A stretch of DNA of 64,000 bases from Listeria fleischmannii subsp. fleischmannii LU2006-1 (GCF_000344175.1 NZ_ALWW01000005.1:31586-95585), one strand, 5' to 3'. Positions 29,251-40,513 are shown, counted from the stretch's first letter. Notes: generated by a model not told the origin, from the sequence alone. Translations and numbers: made by a program.

Positions 29251-30063
29251 TTAAATGAAATCCACAAATCTTTCGCGGAACTTCATGTGTAAAATGGAAC
29301 CAACGAAAAGGAAAAAGAATGTGAGTAACCAGAAATAAATCGTATAAGAAGGTGACTCCCAAAACCATTTTCCAAGTAAAAGTGAATCTCTAAATCCGTC
29401 AACAATATACATAAACGGATTTAATTTAAGTAAATTTGCGGCCCATTCCGGTAATAATTGAGGGATGTTCCATACAATCCCTGTTAAGTAGAATAAAACA
29501 CGCATAATACTTTGCAAAGCCATTTGATAATCTCGTATTAAAACGGTAATCGTCGCGTTGAAAAGAGAAAAACTAAAGAGAAACAGAATCATCGCAACGA
29601 AATAATATAAATACTGTCCCCAGTAAATATTAATTGGTGTCCCTTTAAGTAAAAAGATGATTACCATAATGATTGTCATCACAAAATAACTCATTAAATT
29701 CGAGATAATCGTAATATTAGGTAAGATACTCATCGGAAAATTCATTTTTGATACGAGATGAATTTTATTAAAAATACTAGTTGTTCCTTGCATCACAACG
29801 CTATTAATGAAGAACCACGGCACAATACCTGCTAGCATCCATTCTAGGAAACTAATATCTGTTCCTTGGAGCGTTGAGCTTCCTCTTAAACCATAGCCGA
29901 AGACCAAGAAATAAATAGCAACTTGAATTAGCGGATTTAAAATCTCCCATAATAATCCTAAATAGTGACTTTGATAGTTCGCACGATCCTCATAGCGCGA
30001 AATTCGGACCATCATCGGAGTATATTTAACTTGTTCTTTTAAAACTTCCCATACTTGTTTCAC
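29251..30063 (-). CDS. tagG: Teichoic acid export ABC transporter, permease subunit
   Basis: ABC-2 type polysaccharide/teichoic acid permease with six predicted membrane helices and the family segments [19 protein letters not shown] and [14 protein letters not shown] start at 30063 is preferred because it has GGAAAG just upstream and gives the family-like N-terminus [11 protein letters not shown]; an ATG six codons earlier lacks any ribosome site. It works with TagH, encoded 10 bp downstream. The 5' leader is long (about 200 bp to the end of pycA) and holds no other gene. Confidence 0.92.
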   Translation of the reverse strand: MKQVWEVLKEQVKYTPMMVRISRYEDRANYQSHYLGLLWEILNPLIQVAIYFLVFGYGLRGSSTLQGTDISFLEWMLAGIVPWFFINSVVMQGTTSIFNKIHLVSKMNFPMSILPNITIISNLMSYFVMTIIMVIIFLLKGTPINIYWGQYLYYFVAMILFLFSFSLFNATITVLIRDYQMALQSIMRVLFYLTGIVWNIPQLLPEWAANLLKLNPFMYIVDGFRDSLLLGKWFWESPSYTIYFWLLTFFFLFVGSILHMKFRERFVDFI

Positions 30064-30289
30064 AAAAACACTTCTTTCCATGTTTAGTAAATAATTTCAG
30101 ATTGGACTTTTTACCTTATAACAATCGCCTCCAACTAGAAGCTCACGGATGTCGATGAATTCGTATGTGTGTCTTATGTAATATCTTCCGTTTCGCATAA
30201 GCTGCTTTTATAAATGAGGTGGAATAACCGCCTTATGTTAAGTTACCTTAAAATGTAATATTTGTAAAGTCATTTCAAGCTTTTTTCAT

Positions 30290-30320
30290 AAAAAAACGGA
30301 CATGGCGAACCATGCCCGTA
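30290..30320 (-). terminator. Terminator of pycA
   Basis: Minus-strand stem ACGGGCATGG / CCATGTCCGT with a TTCG tetraloop followed by seven T residues. Confidence 0.85.
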
Positions 30321-30330
30321 GAGATGTGTT

Positions 30331-33300
30331 TTAAATGCGTGCGACTTCCATTAGCAAGTCTCCAGACTCAATTGTATCACCGTCAGAAACAAAAATCGTG
30401 TTGACTTCCCCGTCAAATGGCGCCTGAATCGTTGTTTCCATCTTCATAGCTTCGGTAATAAGAAGCGCGTCGCCTTTTTTCACTTTTTGTCCTTTTGATG
30501 CTACAACTTGAATCACGGATCCGGTCATTGTAGCACCGACATGTTCCGGATTTGTTGTATCAATTTTACGTCTTGCTACTACAGTGGATTGAACATTGAA
30601 ATCTTGAACATTGATTTCGCGTGGTTGACCATTTAGTTCAAAATAAATCACACGCGTTCCGTCCGCAATTGGTTCTCCAATTGAATTTAATTTAATTAAG
30701 AGAATTTTACCTTTTTCAAGTTCCACTTGGATAGTTTCACCTAGACGCATACCTTTATAAAACGTCGGCGTATCTAAAACTGTCACATTCCCGTACTTAT
30801 CAATCATTTGTTGATAGTCAAGGAACACTTTTGGATAAAGAATATAGGCCATAACGTCGCGTCTGATGGCTCATACCCTATTTTTTCTTGTAATTCTTCT
30901 TTTACTTTGGCAAAATCAACAGGTTCCATAAGCGCGCCAGGACGGTCCGTTAATGGTTTCTGACCTTTTAAAACGAGCTTTTGTAGCTTCTCTGGGAACC
31001 CGCCATATGGCTGGCCAATTTCACCACGGAAAAATTCAATAACAGAATCAGGAAAGTCAATTGTATCCCCTTTTTCATAAACAAGTTCTTCCGTTAAGTC
31101 GTTTTGTACCATAAAGAGCGCCATATCGCCTACTACTTTTGAAGAAGGCGTTACTTTTACAATATCACCAAACATTTGATTGACAGTCGAGTACATTTCT
31201 TTTACTTCATCGAAACGATCACCCAGGCCAACTGCTGTAGCTTGTTGCTGCAAATTCGTATATTGACCACCTGGCATTTCGTGCACATATACTTCTGTTT
31301 GCGGCGAATTTAAGGCATTATCAAAGTCTTTATAATATTTACGAACATCTTCCCAGTAATGGTTCAAAATCTGCGAATTATGCGCATTTAGATTCGTCTG
31401 ACGTTTTCCATTAACAAGGCCGTAATATAGACCTGTCATGCTTGGTTGACTTGTAGCACCACTCATAGCGCTTGAGGCCACATCCACAATATCAACGCCT
31501 GCACTCACAGCTGCTGCATATGTGTAAATACCATTTCCACTTGTATCATGGGTATGCAAATGAATTGGCACATCTACGGTATCTTTTAACTCGTTAATTA
31601 AACGATACGCAGCTTGCGGTTTTAAAAGGCCTGCCATATCTTTAATACCTAAAATATGTGTCCCTTGGGCTACTAATTCTTTTGCCATGTCTTTATAGTA
31701 ATCAATTGTATATTTCGTGCGTGTCTCATCGTCAATGTCACCTGTATAACAAATAGTTGCTTCGACAATTTTACCTGTATCACGAACGGCTTCAATGGAT
31801 GTTTCCATACCTTTAATCCAGTTTAAACTATCAAATACGCGGAAAACGTCGATGCCGGATTGGGCTGAAAGTTTAACAAATTCGCGAATAACATTATCCG
31901 GATAGTTTTTATAACCTACGCCGTTTGCACCACGTAATAACATTTGGAACATGACATTTGGGATTTGCTTACGAAGCGTTTCAAGGCGTTCCCAAGGGTC
32001 TTCATTTAGGAAACGATAAGCCACATCAAATGTAGCCCCGCCCCACATTTCAAATGAGAACATATTTGGCAACAGGTGCGCCATGGCATCTGCAATTTGA
32101 TAAATATCTTTTGAGCGAACACGTGTCGCAAGGAGCGATTGATGCGCATCACGCAGTGTGGTGTCTGTTAGTAAAACTCCATCTTGTGACTTCACAAAAT
32201 CCACAACGCCTTCTGGTCCTTTGGCTTCTAAAATCTGTTTCGTACCTGGCTCAATTTTTTGACCGTAAGGGATTTTAGGTACACGTGGTTCATTATATAC
32301 AGGTTTTTCACCGTGTTTAATTCCCGGAAAGCCGTTCACGGTTACGTTACTAATATAACGCAGGGTTTTTGTCCCGCGGTCACGTACGTGTGGGAATTTA
32401 AATAACTCTGGTGTTGAATCAATAAACGAGGTATTATAATTTCCGCTAATAAAGTCTGGGTGACGAACAACATTTAGTAGAAATGGAATGTTCGTTTTGA
32501 CGCCCCGAATACGGAACTCAACAAGGTTACGAACCATTTTTCTAAGCGCTTGTTCAAATGTCATTCCCCATGTTGAAAGTTTAACGAGTAAGGAATCATA
32601 GAACGGTGTTACGACTGTCCCTTGGAAACCATTTCCTGCATCAAGTCGTACGCCAAAGCCACCTGTTGAACGATACGTATTAATTCGTCCAGTATCTGGC
32701 ATAAAGTTATTTAACGGATCTTCGGTTGTGATACGACATTGAATCGCAGAACCTTGAATACGAATATCTGCTTGTTGCGGGATAGCCACGAGTTGATCGT
32801 GCATGGAATAACCATCTGCAATAAATAATTGAGACTGGACAATATCAATCCCTGTAATCATTTCTGTAATGGTATGTTCCACTTGAACGCGGGGATTTAC
32901 TTCAATAAAGTAAAACTCTTCCCCTTCTACTAAAAATTCAACTGTGCCTGCATTTAAGTAATCCACATTTTTCATTAATTTTACAGCTGCCGCACAAATG
33001 CGCTCACGTAGTTCAGAGGTAATCGCATTACACGGTGCCACTTCAACAACTTTTTGATGACGTCGTTGTACCGAGCAATCACGTTCAAATAAATGAACAA
33101 TGTTGCCATGTGAGTCCCCTAAAATTTGGACTTCAATATGTTTAGGATTCATCACGCATTTTTCGACATAAACTTCATCGTTACCAAAAGCTGCCTTCGC
33201 TTCTGAAGCTGCACGCTCAAAAGCTTCTTTTACGTGTTCTTCGGACGGAACAACACGCATTCCACGTCCGCCGCCGCCTAAGGAAGCTTTAATCATTAAC

Positions 33301-33770
33301 GGATAACCATTTTTCTTACCAAATTCAATTACATCATCAATCCCTGAAACGGGGCCGTTACTTCCTGGAATAACTGGAATATCTGCTAAAAGTGCTTGTT
33401 CTTTCGCTTTAATTTTATCTCCAAACATATCAAGATGTTTCGACTTAGGTCCAACAAAAATAATGCCTTCTTGCTCACATCTACGAGCAAATTCAATATT
33501 TTCAGATAGGAAACCATAGCCTGGGTGAATGGCATCAACGTCTGCTTCTTTTGCAACTTCGATAATATTTTCGATATCTAAGTAAGCATCAATTGGTTTT
33601 TTTCCTTCTCCAACAAGATATGCCTCGTCCGCCTTGTATCTATGAAATGCTCCCGTATCTTCTTGAGAATAAATTGCGACTGTCTTGATTCTGAGTTCAG
33701 TACATGCGCGTAACACACGAATGGCAATTTCGCCACGGTTTGCTACTAATACTTTTTTAATATTATTCAT
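30331..33770 (-). CDS. pycA: Pyruvate carboxylase, frameshifted
   Basis: Biotin enzyme that carboxylates pyruvate to oxaloacetate, the main anaplerotic step in Listeria, whose TCA cycle is incomplete. Domains in order: biotin carboxylase (VLVANRGEIAIRV, GGGGRGMRVV), carboxyltransferase (LLTDTTLRDAHQSLLATR, FEMWGGATFDVA) and biotin carrier (ITEAMKMETTIQAPFDG). The frame breaks near 30850-30857, between EPSDATL and MAYILYPKVF, where one base is missing; correction gives 1146 residues, the normal length. The start at 33770 has AGGAGGAG upstream. It stands as its own transcription unit between the ftsW and tagG genes. Confidence 0.96.
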
Positions 33771-33990
33771 TTTTCTCCTCCTAACCAACACTCTACCTTT
33801 TAGCACAAAATAAGCTATTAACCGTTTGAACTATCTAACCTTTTTTACGGCTATAAAGCTTTTTTCTTTTACATATTCTGTATTTTAAAAAGCGGTATAT
33901 AAACTCAATTATAGTATTAAACCCTATCAGATGTAAATTACTTTCTCCTAATTATTTGCAAGCTTATAGAGAAAAACGGATATTTAGCCA

Positions 33991-34025
33991 AAAAAAAGAT
34001 AAAACATTCGCTTGTTTTATCTTTT
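33991..34025 (-). terminator. Terminator of ftsW
   Basis: Stem AGATAAAACA / TGTTTTATCT with a short TTCGCT loop, flanked by A8 and T4 runs; it overlaps the ftsW stop codon. Confidence 0.85.
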
Positions 34026-35197
34026 AATTCGTTTCTTTTTTACCATATTTTCGTTGATAATTGGTAAACATGCCAACATTCGCCACAATTCCAATTAAAA
34101 TGGACATGACCATAAGTGAAGATCCACCATAGCTTATAAATGGTAATGTAACACCAGTTATTGGAATGACACCTGTTGCACCGCCTAAATTAATGAAAGA
34201 TTGAATACCAATCAGTCCGGCAATTCCGTAACAAAGAAGTGCACCAAAAGGATTGTTCGCCCGAAGTCCTGTTAGAATGATTTTAAAAATAAGGAAGAAT
34301 AATCCTAAAATAACAACTAAGACTCCAAAAATGCCTAATTCCTCAGCAATAACAGCAATAATGAAATCCGTATGCGCTTCTGGCAAATATCCAAGTTTTT
34401 GAACGCTTTGTCCTAAACCTTGACCAAAAACACCGCCAGAGCCAATCGCAAAGAATGAATTAACGAGTTGATGCCCTGTATTTCCTCGGTCTGTAAATGG
34501 ATTTAAAAAGCCTGTAATTCTTCCCATTCGAGTTGGTGAAATAATTTGCTTCTGTAAATCATCTGGTAAGATAAGTACAATGAGCGCTAGGATAATAATA
34601 ATTCCCAGACCTAATCCGATCAGCTTTAAAATCGTTTTAAGTCGCATGCCAGAACAAATGATAATACAGCAACCTGTCATAAAGATGATAAAAGCAGAAC
34701 CGATATCCGGTTGAATGGCGATTAAAAAACATACTACCGCAAGAAAGAAAATAGGAGGCAAAACGCCACGGTTAAAATCATCAATATATTTTTGTTTTTT
34801 CGCATAAATCGCAGCCAAATAAATAATAACTGATATTTTTACAAACTCCGCTGGCTGAAGCGAGGCTGCTCCAAAACGGAACCAACTTTGCGCATTATTT
34901 GCGGTATGCCCCATGGCAAAAATTAGCAATAGAAGTAAGACAGAACCAAACATCATGGGCATTAAAAATTTATTATTTTGATAAACTCGGTATGGAAAAA
35001 GAGCGAATAGTCCAAAACAAATTAAACTAATGACCAAATTTTTAACTTGCCTCATATAAAAGAAATCAGCAGGTAAATCTTGTCGATATGCAAGTGACCA
35101 ACTTGCACTATATACCATAATAAGCCCAAATAAACATAAAATGAGATATACGGCTATTAATGAATAATCATACGATTTTAAAATTTTTTTTCAGCAT
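34024..35197 (-). CDS. ftsW: FtsW/RodA/SpoVE-family peptidoglycan polymerase, frameshifted
   Basis: SEDS-family membrane glycosyltransferase that polymerises lipid II, here in the division-type gene context. About ten membrane helices are visible, with family segments AASLQPAEFVKISVIIYLA, IQPDIGSAFI, YLPEAHTDFIIAVIAEELG and GVTLPFISYGGSSLM. The N-terminus (SYDYSLIAVYLILCLFGLIMVYS) is split off by a T8 run at 35184-35191; T7 restores 390 residues from an ATG at 35197 behind AGAGG. Its position between pycA and ylaN is the same as in Bacillus (ylaO/ftsW) and Listeria. Confidence 0.93.
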
Positions 35198-35291
35198 ATT
35201 CCTCTTCCAATCTTTGTTGCGCTTTTAAAGCGTCCTGTTAACATTATAAAGAAAAAGCTCGCCTCTTGCAAAACAATCAAATGACAAAATG

Positions 35292-35327
35292 AAAAAAAAG
35301 CGCCTACAAATTTTGTAGACCCTTTTT
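35292..35327 (-). terminator. Terminator of ylaN
   Basis: Minus-strand hairpin GGGTCTACAAA / TTTGTAGGCGC followed by eight T residues, just after the ylaN stop. Confidence 0.75.
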
Positions 35328-35333
35328 CAAACA

Positions 35334-35612
35334 TTACTGCTTGTTCATCGACAGTTCATGCAATGTAGATAATTCTTTTTCTAACGTTGCAAGAAGACGC
35401 TTTCCTTCTTCCATTTCAATTAAGCCGAGTCTAGTTGCAAAATTAATTTCACGGGATAAACCGTACATTTGTGTATCTAATACTTCTTCATACGCTGGAC
35501 ACTGTGGCAAAGTTAAATTATCCATCTGAACTTTAATCAGTTGCAAAATCCGACGTGCATCTTCTTTAAGTAGCAAAACAGCCTCATCTCGGTGGCTTTT
35601 GTTTTCAGTCAT
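35334..35612 (-). CDS. ylaN: YlaN family protein (DUF1507)
   Basis: A 92-residue helical cytosolic protein of the YlaN family, essential in Bacillus subtilis under iron limitation and in staphylococci linked to Fe-S cluster supply and Fur function. Segments [20 protein letters not shown] and [16 protein letters not shown] are typical. The start at 35612 ([12 protein letters not shown]) is chosen with GGGAGGG upstream. It lies 136 bp before ftsW on the same strand and diverges from ylaI. Confidence 0.9.
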   Translation of the reverse strand: MTENKSHRDEAVLLLKEDARRILQLIKVQMDNLTLPQCPAYEEVLDTQMYGLSREINFATRLGLIEMEEGKRLLATLEKELSTLHELSMNKQ

Positions 35613-35771
35613 CACAGCGACCCTCCCTCTCATGCGTGTTCTAGACGCAGCATATTCTTAACAAATTAAGTATAGCACAAAATACGCATACTGCAAACGG
35701 TTTATATAAAAATCTACACTTCCCAATTTCCTTGTAAAACATGCTATAATAAAAATACGAGGTGATTTTTC

Positions 35772-36005
35772 ATGAAAGCAACATGTATTTTATGTGACCG
35801 GACAGATGAGTTAGATAGACGCGAATTTAAGACGAAGCAACTGCGAAATAAACCCATTCGTATGTATATTTGTAAAGAATGTGACCACCGGGTTGCGATT
35901 CATACAATGGAACGTATCAATTCTGGTAAATTTAAATTTAACAAACCGTTTAATAAACCACTTAGTGTGTTAAAACGCGAGATTTTAGAACGTGAATCAA
36001 ATTAA
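35772..36005 (+). CDS. ylaI: YlaI-like zinc-ribbon protein (DUF2197)
   Basis: A 77-residue protein with two CxxC knuckles (CILC near residue 5 and CKEC near residue 36), as expected for a small zinc ribbon, followed by a basic Lys/Asn/Phe-rich tail. It matches the YlaI/DUF2197 pattern conserved next to ylaN in Bacilli. A GAGGTG site precedes the ATG. It is a single-gene unit closed by a strong terminator. The function is unknown. Confidence 0.85.
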   Translation: MKATCILCDRTDELDRREFKTKQLRNKPIRMYICKECDHRVAIHTMERINSGKFKFNKPFNKPLSVLKREILERESN

Positions 36006-36052
36006 AAAAGGTGTGTAACGCGATTTAAATTGACGTTACACACCTTTTTTTA
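36004..36052. terminator. Bidirectional terminator between ylaI and the lipoprotein gene
   Basis: Perfect 12-bp stem AGGTGTGTAACG / CGTTACACACCT with A6 before and T7 after. Confidence 0.9.
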
Positions 36053-36928
36053 GTTTAAGCTTAAAGAAGAAATAGCCGCATCGTTTTTTGGTACACTAGC
36101 ATCAAATTTACTTGGGCTTGGGACTGCAATACTTGGTTTTGCTTTAAAATCTTCATATTTTGCATCATCCATCATATACGTAATATATCCTTCTACCGTT
36201 TTGCCAGGACTAAATACATAAGAATCGGCCGTGCTGCCTGTTAAATGATAATTAGAAGGCACAAAGTTATCTAGGCTTCCGCCTGTACTTTTACTTGCTC
36301 CAACTAAACTAATTTCTTCGGCTTTATACATAATGTTTTTTGTTGTTTCATTAAAAATAGAAACATCTAGTGTTACAACGTACCCTCCGTTTTGCATATA
36401 GCTTTCCGGTGAATAAACATCGATTTCTTTTGTTGGATTTTGAACACGTTCAACTTTATATTGATTAACTCGGATTACAAGCGAATTAAAATCTTTGATA
36501 AAGGAAGGATTGTAGTTCCCTGAAACGTTTTCTACCTGACCTCCTGTTACTGGAAGAACATTCGATGTTTGAAATGTTGCCTTACTAATTTGCGGCCCTG
36601 CAATGGTTTTTACCGCAGGTTTAGCCGGTTCAGTTGCTTTTTTGCTAGGCGCTTCTGCCTGACTTTGTTTTTCATCAGAAGCAGGTTTTTCAGTTTCTGT
36701 TTTTTCTTCTTTATTTTCAGAAGTTGTATTTGCATTTTCATCTTTTGGCTCTGATTTTGCTTCTTCTTTCTTGGACTCCTCTTCTTTAGAACTTTCCTTT
36801 TTCTTTGTTGATTCTTGTTTATCGTTTGTTTTTGCTTTATCTGAATCAGAATTTGCTGAATCTGCTCCACAAGCTGCAGCTAAAACTGCAATACTTATAA
36901 TGATTAAACTTACCAACCACTTTTTCAT
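36050..36928 (-). CDS. Lipoprotein with DUF5068-like extracellular domain
   Basis: A lipoprotein of 292 residues with signal peptide and lipobox (VLAAAC, lipidated Cys near residue 20). A long low-complexity Lys/Glu/Ser/Thr linker (about 22-105) leads to a C-terminal beta-rich domain (about 120-290) containing VIRVNQYKVERVQNPTKEI and VTLDVSIFNET, reminiscent of the DUF5068/DUF4352 immunoglobulin-like group found in Listeria lipoproteins. The start at 36928 has AAGGAG ten bases upstream. The function is unknown. It probably forms a single-gene unit. Confidence 0.8.
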   Translation of the reverse strand: MKKWLVSLIIISIAVLAAACGADSANSDSDKAKTNDKQESTKKKESSKEEESKKEEAKSEPKDENANTTSENKEEKTETEKPASDEKQSQAEAPSKKATEPAKPAVKTIAGPQISKATFQTSNVLPVTGGQVENVSGNYNPSFIKDFNSLVIRVNQYKVERVQNPTKEIDVYSPESYMQNGGYVVTLDVSIFNETTKNIMYKAEEISLVGASKSTGGSLDNFVPSNYHLTGSTADSYVFSPGKTVEGYITYMMDDAKYEDFKAKPSIAVPSPSKFDASVPKNDAAISSLSLN

Positions 36929-37013
36929 GACAAACACACTCCTTTCTTCTCTTACTATAGCAAAAAAATAGAAATATTACAAATTCATTACAATGAGAAC
37001 ATCCTTTTTCTAC

Positions 37014-37043
37014 ACAAAAAAAATAGCCCTAAGACTATTCTTT
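37014..37043 (-). terminator. Terminator of the reductase gene
   Basis: Short minus-strand stem AGAATAG / CTATTTT with T8 tail, directly after the stop. Confidence 0.55.
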
Positions 37044-37876
37044 TATTTAAAATAATGCCCTTGTTGCATATCTATAAGAAGGCTTCTTTCTTTCGGACCC
37101 CAACCTAAACTTCTGGAAAGTTCAGTTGTTTCAGGTGCTACACTTGGCAAGTCTAAAGCAACTAATTCGCCCAAAAAGCCAAACAGTTCCTTTGCTTCCT
37201 TATTTGTCACACTTTTGGTTGGGATATTTAGCTGATTACCAATTGTGGTTGCAATATCAATAAAAGGAATACCTTCCTCTGCTCGTCCGCTTAAAAATGA
37301 ACCAGCCTCCGCATTCAGTACGGCAAGTCGATATAAATTAGCTGCATCAAGCCTATGAACAGCTGGCCATCTATTTTCTCCCTTACCAACAAAAGCCGCG
37401 TAGTTTGTTTTTTTAGCTATCTGAATAAGTGTAGGAATAAATCCATGAATATCTTCGTTACCATGTACGGTTGGAGGTAAGCTCACAACTGCTGACCTTA
37501 CGCCCGTAAGTGCAAACAAAGCGTCAATGGATTTGTCTCCATTTACATGGTTTGTGATAACAAATGGTTTATTTGTTTTTTCTAAAGCTTTTCCCATTTT
37601 TCGGATAAATTCCAAGTCGATACGAAGCGAACGTTCCATATCCGTTATACCATTCATAAAAGCTAAATGAATCACACCATCTACGCTTTTAGCTAATTGG
37701 GACAAGTCCGTTAAATCAGTTAATTCTCCTCTATAAACCTCTGCTCCGTTCTTCTGAAGTAGTTGTTCACTTTCTTTGGAACGTGCTAAACCAATTACTT
37801 CATGATCATTTGCTATTAAATTTTGAACAACTGCTGAGCCAATGTTTCCTGTACCACCTGTAACAAAAATTTTCAT
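37043..37876 (-). CDS. NAD(P)-dependent epimerase/reductase of the extended SDR family
   Basis: A 277-residue Rossmann protein starting MKIFVTGGTGNIGSAVVQNL, of the NmrA/atypical SDR group. The usual YxxxK catalytic site is not evident, so it may reduce or sense nucleotides in a family-specific way. The start at 37876 is set by AGGAG nine bases upstream. It diverges from a MerR-type regulator gene and has a promoter with the 19-bp spacer that MerR proteins act on, so it is the likely target of that regulator. The substrate is unknown. Confidence 0.8.
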   Translation of the reverse strand: MKIFVTGGTGNIGSAVVQNLIANDHEVIGLARSKESEQLLQKNGAEVYRGELTDLTDLSQLAKSVDGVIHLAFMNGITDMERSLRIDLEFIRKMGKALEKTNKPFVITNHVNGDKSIDALFALTGVRSAVVSLPPTVHGNEDIHGFIPTLIQIAKKTNYAAFVGKGENRWPAVHRLDAANLYRLAVLNAEAGSFLSGRAEEGIPFIDIATTIGNQLNIPTKSVTNKEAKELFGFLGELVALDLPSVAPETTELSRSLGWGPKERSLLIDMQQGHYFK

Positions 37877-37917
37877 CAAAGTCATCTCCTCAAGTTTTAA
37901 ATGTGCTATACTAGATG

Positions 37918-37948
37918 AGTATAAACCTTATAGTTAACTTTAATGCAA
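37918..37948 (-). promoter_or_regulatory. MerR-type promoter (19-bp spacer) of the reductase gene
   Basis: Minus strand TTGCAT (37943-37948), a 19-base spacer and TATACT (37918-37923). The spacer contains an imperfect dyad centred on GTTAAC (AAAGTTAACTATAAGG), as expected for binding by the regulator encoded divergently. Confidence 0.65.
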
Positions 37949-37968
37949 GTGTTTGAAAGGAAAAAAAT

Positions 37969-38331
37969 ATGAAAATTCAAGATTTATCTCAAAAAACTGA
38001 TCTCCAAACCTACACCATCCGCTATTATGAAAAAGAAGGACTCCTAGGCCATCAACATGTCACGCGAGAGCGAAATAATTATCGCAACTACTCAGAAAGC
38101 GCGATTGATCGTTTAAAACTGATTAAAAAATTTCAAAAAGTAGGCTATTCTCTCACTGAGATTAAAGAAATTCTTAGCGATGTTGACCAAAATTCAGTTG
38201 ATAATCAAGAAGCTATCGACCGAATCGCAAATAAAATTCAAGATATTGAAGCTAAAAAACAGGAATATGAACAGATGCTTGTGATGCTAAACGCGATGTT
38301 AACCTATCGATTATCTTTAGACGAAAATTAA
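37969..38331 (+). CDS. MerR-family transcriptional regulator
   Basis: A 120-residue regulator with the winged helix-turn-helix of the MerR family (TYTIRYYEKEGLL, then NNYRNYSESAIDRLKLIKKF) and a C-terminal coiled coil for dimerisation. It has no Cys-rich metal site, which points to the AdhR/YraB type of MerR protein that senses aldehydes or redox stress, not metals. AAAGGA precedes the ATG. It diverges from the SDR reductase gene, whose promoter has the matching 19-bp spacer. Confidence 0.88.
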   Translation: MKIQDLSQKTDLQTYTIRYYEKEGLLGHQHVTRERNNYRNYSESAIDRLKLIKKFQKVGYSLTEIKEILSDVDQNSVDNQEAIDRIANKIQDIEAKKQEYEQMLVMLNAMLTYRLSLDEN

Positions 38332-38332
38332 A

Positions 38333-38375
38333 AATCCCCTTATCTTTCTATATTAAATAGAAAGATAAGGGGATT
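38333..38375. terminator. Bidirectional terminator between the merR-type gene and typA
   Basis: Long perfect stem TCCCCTTATCTTTCTAT / ATAGAAAGATAAGGGGA around a 5-base loop, flanked by A and T runs. Confidence 0.9.
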
Positions 38376-38381
38376 TATTAT

Positions 38382-40221
38382 TTATTCAGCGCTCTTTGCA
38401 CGTTTTGCAGCTTTTTCACGCTCATTTTTATTTAAGATTTTCTTACGCAAGCGTACGCTTTCTGGCGTTACCTCACAGTATTCGTCGTCATTTAAGAATT
38501 CAAGTGATTCCTCGAGTGACATTTGGCGAGGTTTTTTGATTGACATTCGTTTGATCTTTTGTTGCAGAACGAATGTTAGTCATTTGCTTCGCTTTCGTTA
38601 CGTTTACAGCAATGTCATTTTCACGGCTGTTTTCACCAACAATCATACCTTCGTAAATCTCAGTACCAGGCTCAACGAAAATAGTACCACGGTCCTCAAC
38701 TTGCATAATACCATAAGTCGTTGCTTTTCCAGTTTCCATAGATACAAGCGCGCCATTACGGCGGCCACCGACACGACCTGATTGCATAGGCTCATAAGCT
38801 AGGAAAGTATGGTTAATAATTCCGTAACCACGCGTCATCGATAAGAAATCTGTTGTATAACCGATTAATCCACGTGCTGGAACTTTAAATTGCAAACGGA
38901 CTTGGCCGTTTCCATCATTAATCATATTTTGCATTTCGCCTTTACGTTGGCTGATAGATTCAATAACAGCACCCATAAATTCTTCAGGTGTATCAATTTG
39001 AACATCTTCAACTGGCTCACATTTTACGCCTTCTACTTCACGGATAATAACTTCTGGTTTAGAAACTTGAAGCTCATAACCCTCACGACGCATTGTTTCA
39101 ATTAAAATCGACAAGTGGAGCTCACCACGACCGGAAACCGTCCACGCATCTGGTGAACTTGTTGGTTCTACGCGAAGTGAAACGTCAGTCTGAAGCTCGG
39201 CCATTAACCGCTCCTCAATTTTACGGCTAGTCACATGTTTTCCTTCACGACCAGCAAAAGGGCTATTATTGGTTACAAAAGTCATTTGTAGGGTTGGCTC
39301 ATCGATTCGTAATACTGGAAGCGCATCTTGTTCATCAAACGGTGTTACAGTCTCCCCAACGAAAATATCTTCCATTCCGGATAAGGCAACAAGGTCGCCT
39401 GCTTTTGCTTCTTTAATTTCTTCACGTTTTAAACCGAAGAAACCGAACATTTTAGTGACACGGAATTGTTTTACAGAACCATCCAGTTTCATGAGGGCAA
39501 CGGTTTGACCAACATGCATGGTACCGCGGAAAATACGACCAATTCCAATACGACCCACATAGTCATTATAGTCTAAAAGAGAAACTTGGAATTGAAGCGG
39601 CTCGTCACTATTATCAATTGGTGCAGGAATGTGTTCAACAATTGTGTCCAAAAGCGGAGCCATTGTTTTTTCTTGTTTAGATGGATCTGAATCCTCACTT
39701 GAAGTCCCGTTAATAGCAGAAGCATAAATAACCGGGAATTCTAGTTGGTCATCATTCGCGCCTAGTTCAATGAAAAGTTCTAAAACTTCATCTACAACTT
39801 CTTCTGGACGCGCAAAATCACGGTCTATTTTATTCACAACAACGATTGGTGTTAGGTTTTGCTCTAATGCTTTTTTTAGCACAAAACGCGTTTGAGGCAT
39901 TGTACCTTCGTAAGCATCGACAACTAGAAGAACACCATCTACCATTTTCATGATTCGTTCTACTTCACCACCAAAGTCGGCGTGTCCAGGTGTATCCATA
40001 ATGTTGACACGGATACCTTTATAATTAATCGCAGTATTTTTGGCTAAAATCGTGATACCGCGTTCGCGTTCAATATCGTTTGAATCCATCGCACGTTCAT
40101 CTACATGTTCATTTTCACGGAACGTACCGGATTGTTTTAATAGTTCATCCACGAGTGTTGTTTTACCATGGTCAACGTGGGCAATAATCGCAATATTACG
40201 AATGTCTTCTCTTAAATTCAC
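38382..40221 (-). CDS. typA: Translational GTPase TypA/BipA, frameshifted
   Basis: Ribosome-associated GTPase involved in ribosome assembly and stress or cold adaptation. The G1 motif [10 protein letters not shown], switch I RERGITI, G3 DTPGHADF and G4 NKIDRD are present, followed by the EF-G-like domains and the TypA-specific C-terminus. The frame breaks near 38532-38541, before [19 protein letters not shown]; removing one base gives 612 residues, as usual. The start is GTG at 40221 behind AGGAGG. The leader is long (about 235 bases from its probable promoter) and contains a terminator-like hairpin. Confidence 0.94.
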
Positions 40222-40315
40222 TAGTTTGTTTCCTCCTAAAAATCGGGTTTCAATTTGCTTTTTTAGAACGAAATGCGCATGATTCCCGCCTGATTTTCCT
40301 GCTAACGAGCCAAAT

Positions 40316-40340
40316 AAAAAGGAAAATAAATTATTTTCCT
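40316..40340 (-). promoter_or_regulatory. Terminator-like hairpin in the typA leader (possible attenuator)
   Basis: Minus-strand AGGAAAATAA / TTATTTTCCT followed at once by T5ATTT, about 95 bases upstream of the typA start and 120 bases downstream of its -10. It has the form of an intrinsic terminator placed inside an untranslated leader. Confidence 0.5.
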
Positions 40341-40458
40341 CGGAAGCAGTAAAATTAAACTTACGAAGTACAAAGCGTACGACGTGTAAACAGATGAGTC
40401 ATCAGTAAAACCGACTTTAAATGCCTTATCTGAACATTTCGTATAAATCAACTTACCT

Positions 40459-40487
40459 ATTATAGCACATCTTTCTTCACTTGACAC
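40459..40487 (-). promoter_or_regulatory. Probable typA promoter
   Basis: Minus strand GTGTCA (40482-40487), a 17-base spacer and perfect TATAAT (40459-40464). The -35 matches the consensus only partly. Confidence 0.55.
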
Positions 40488-40513
40488 CCTTTTGTTTTCA
40501 GAAAACGAAATTT

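Noticed and set aside
40302..40487. Minus-strand open frame of 61 codons in the typA leader
   Set aside because: It spans the proposed promoter and the leader hairpin and lacks a ribosome site, so it is unlikely to be translated.
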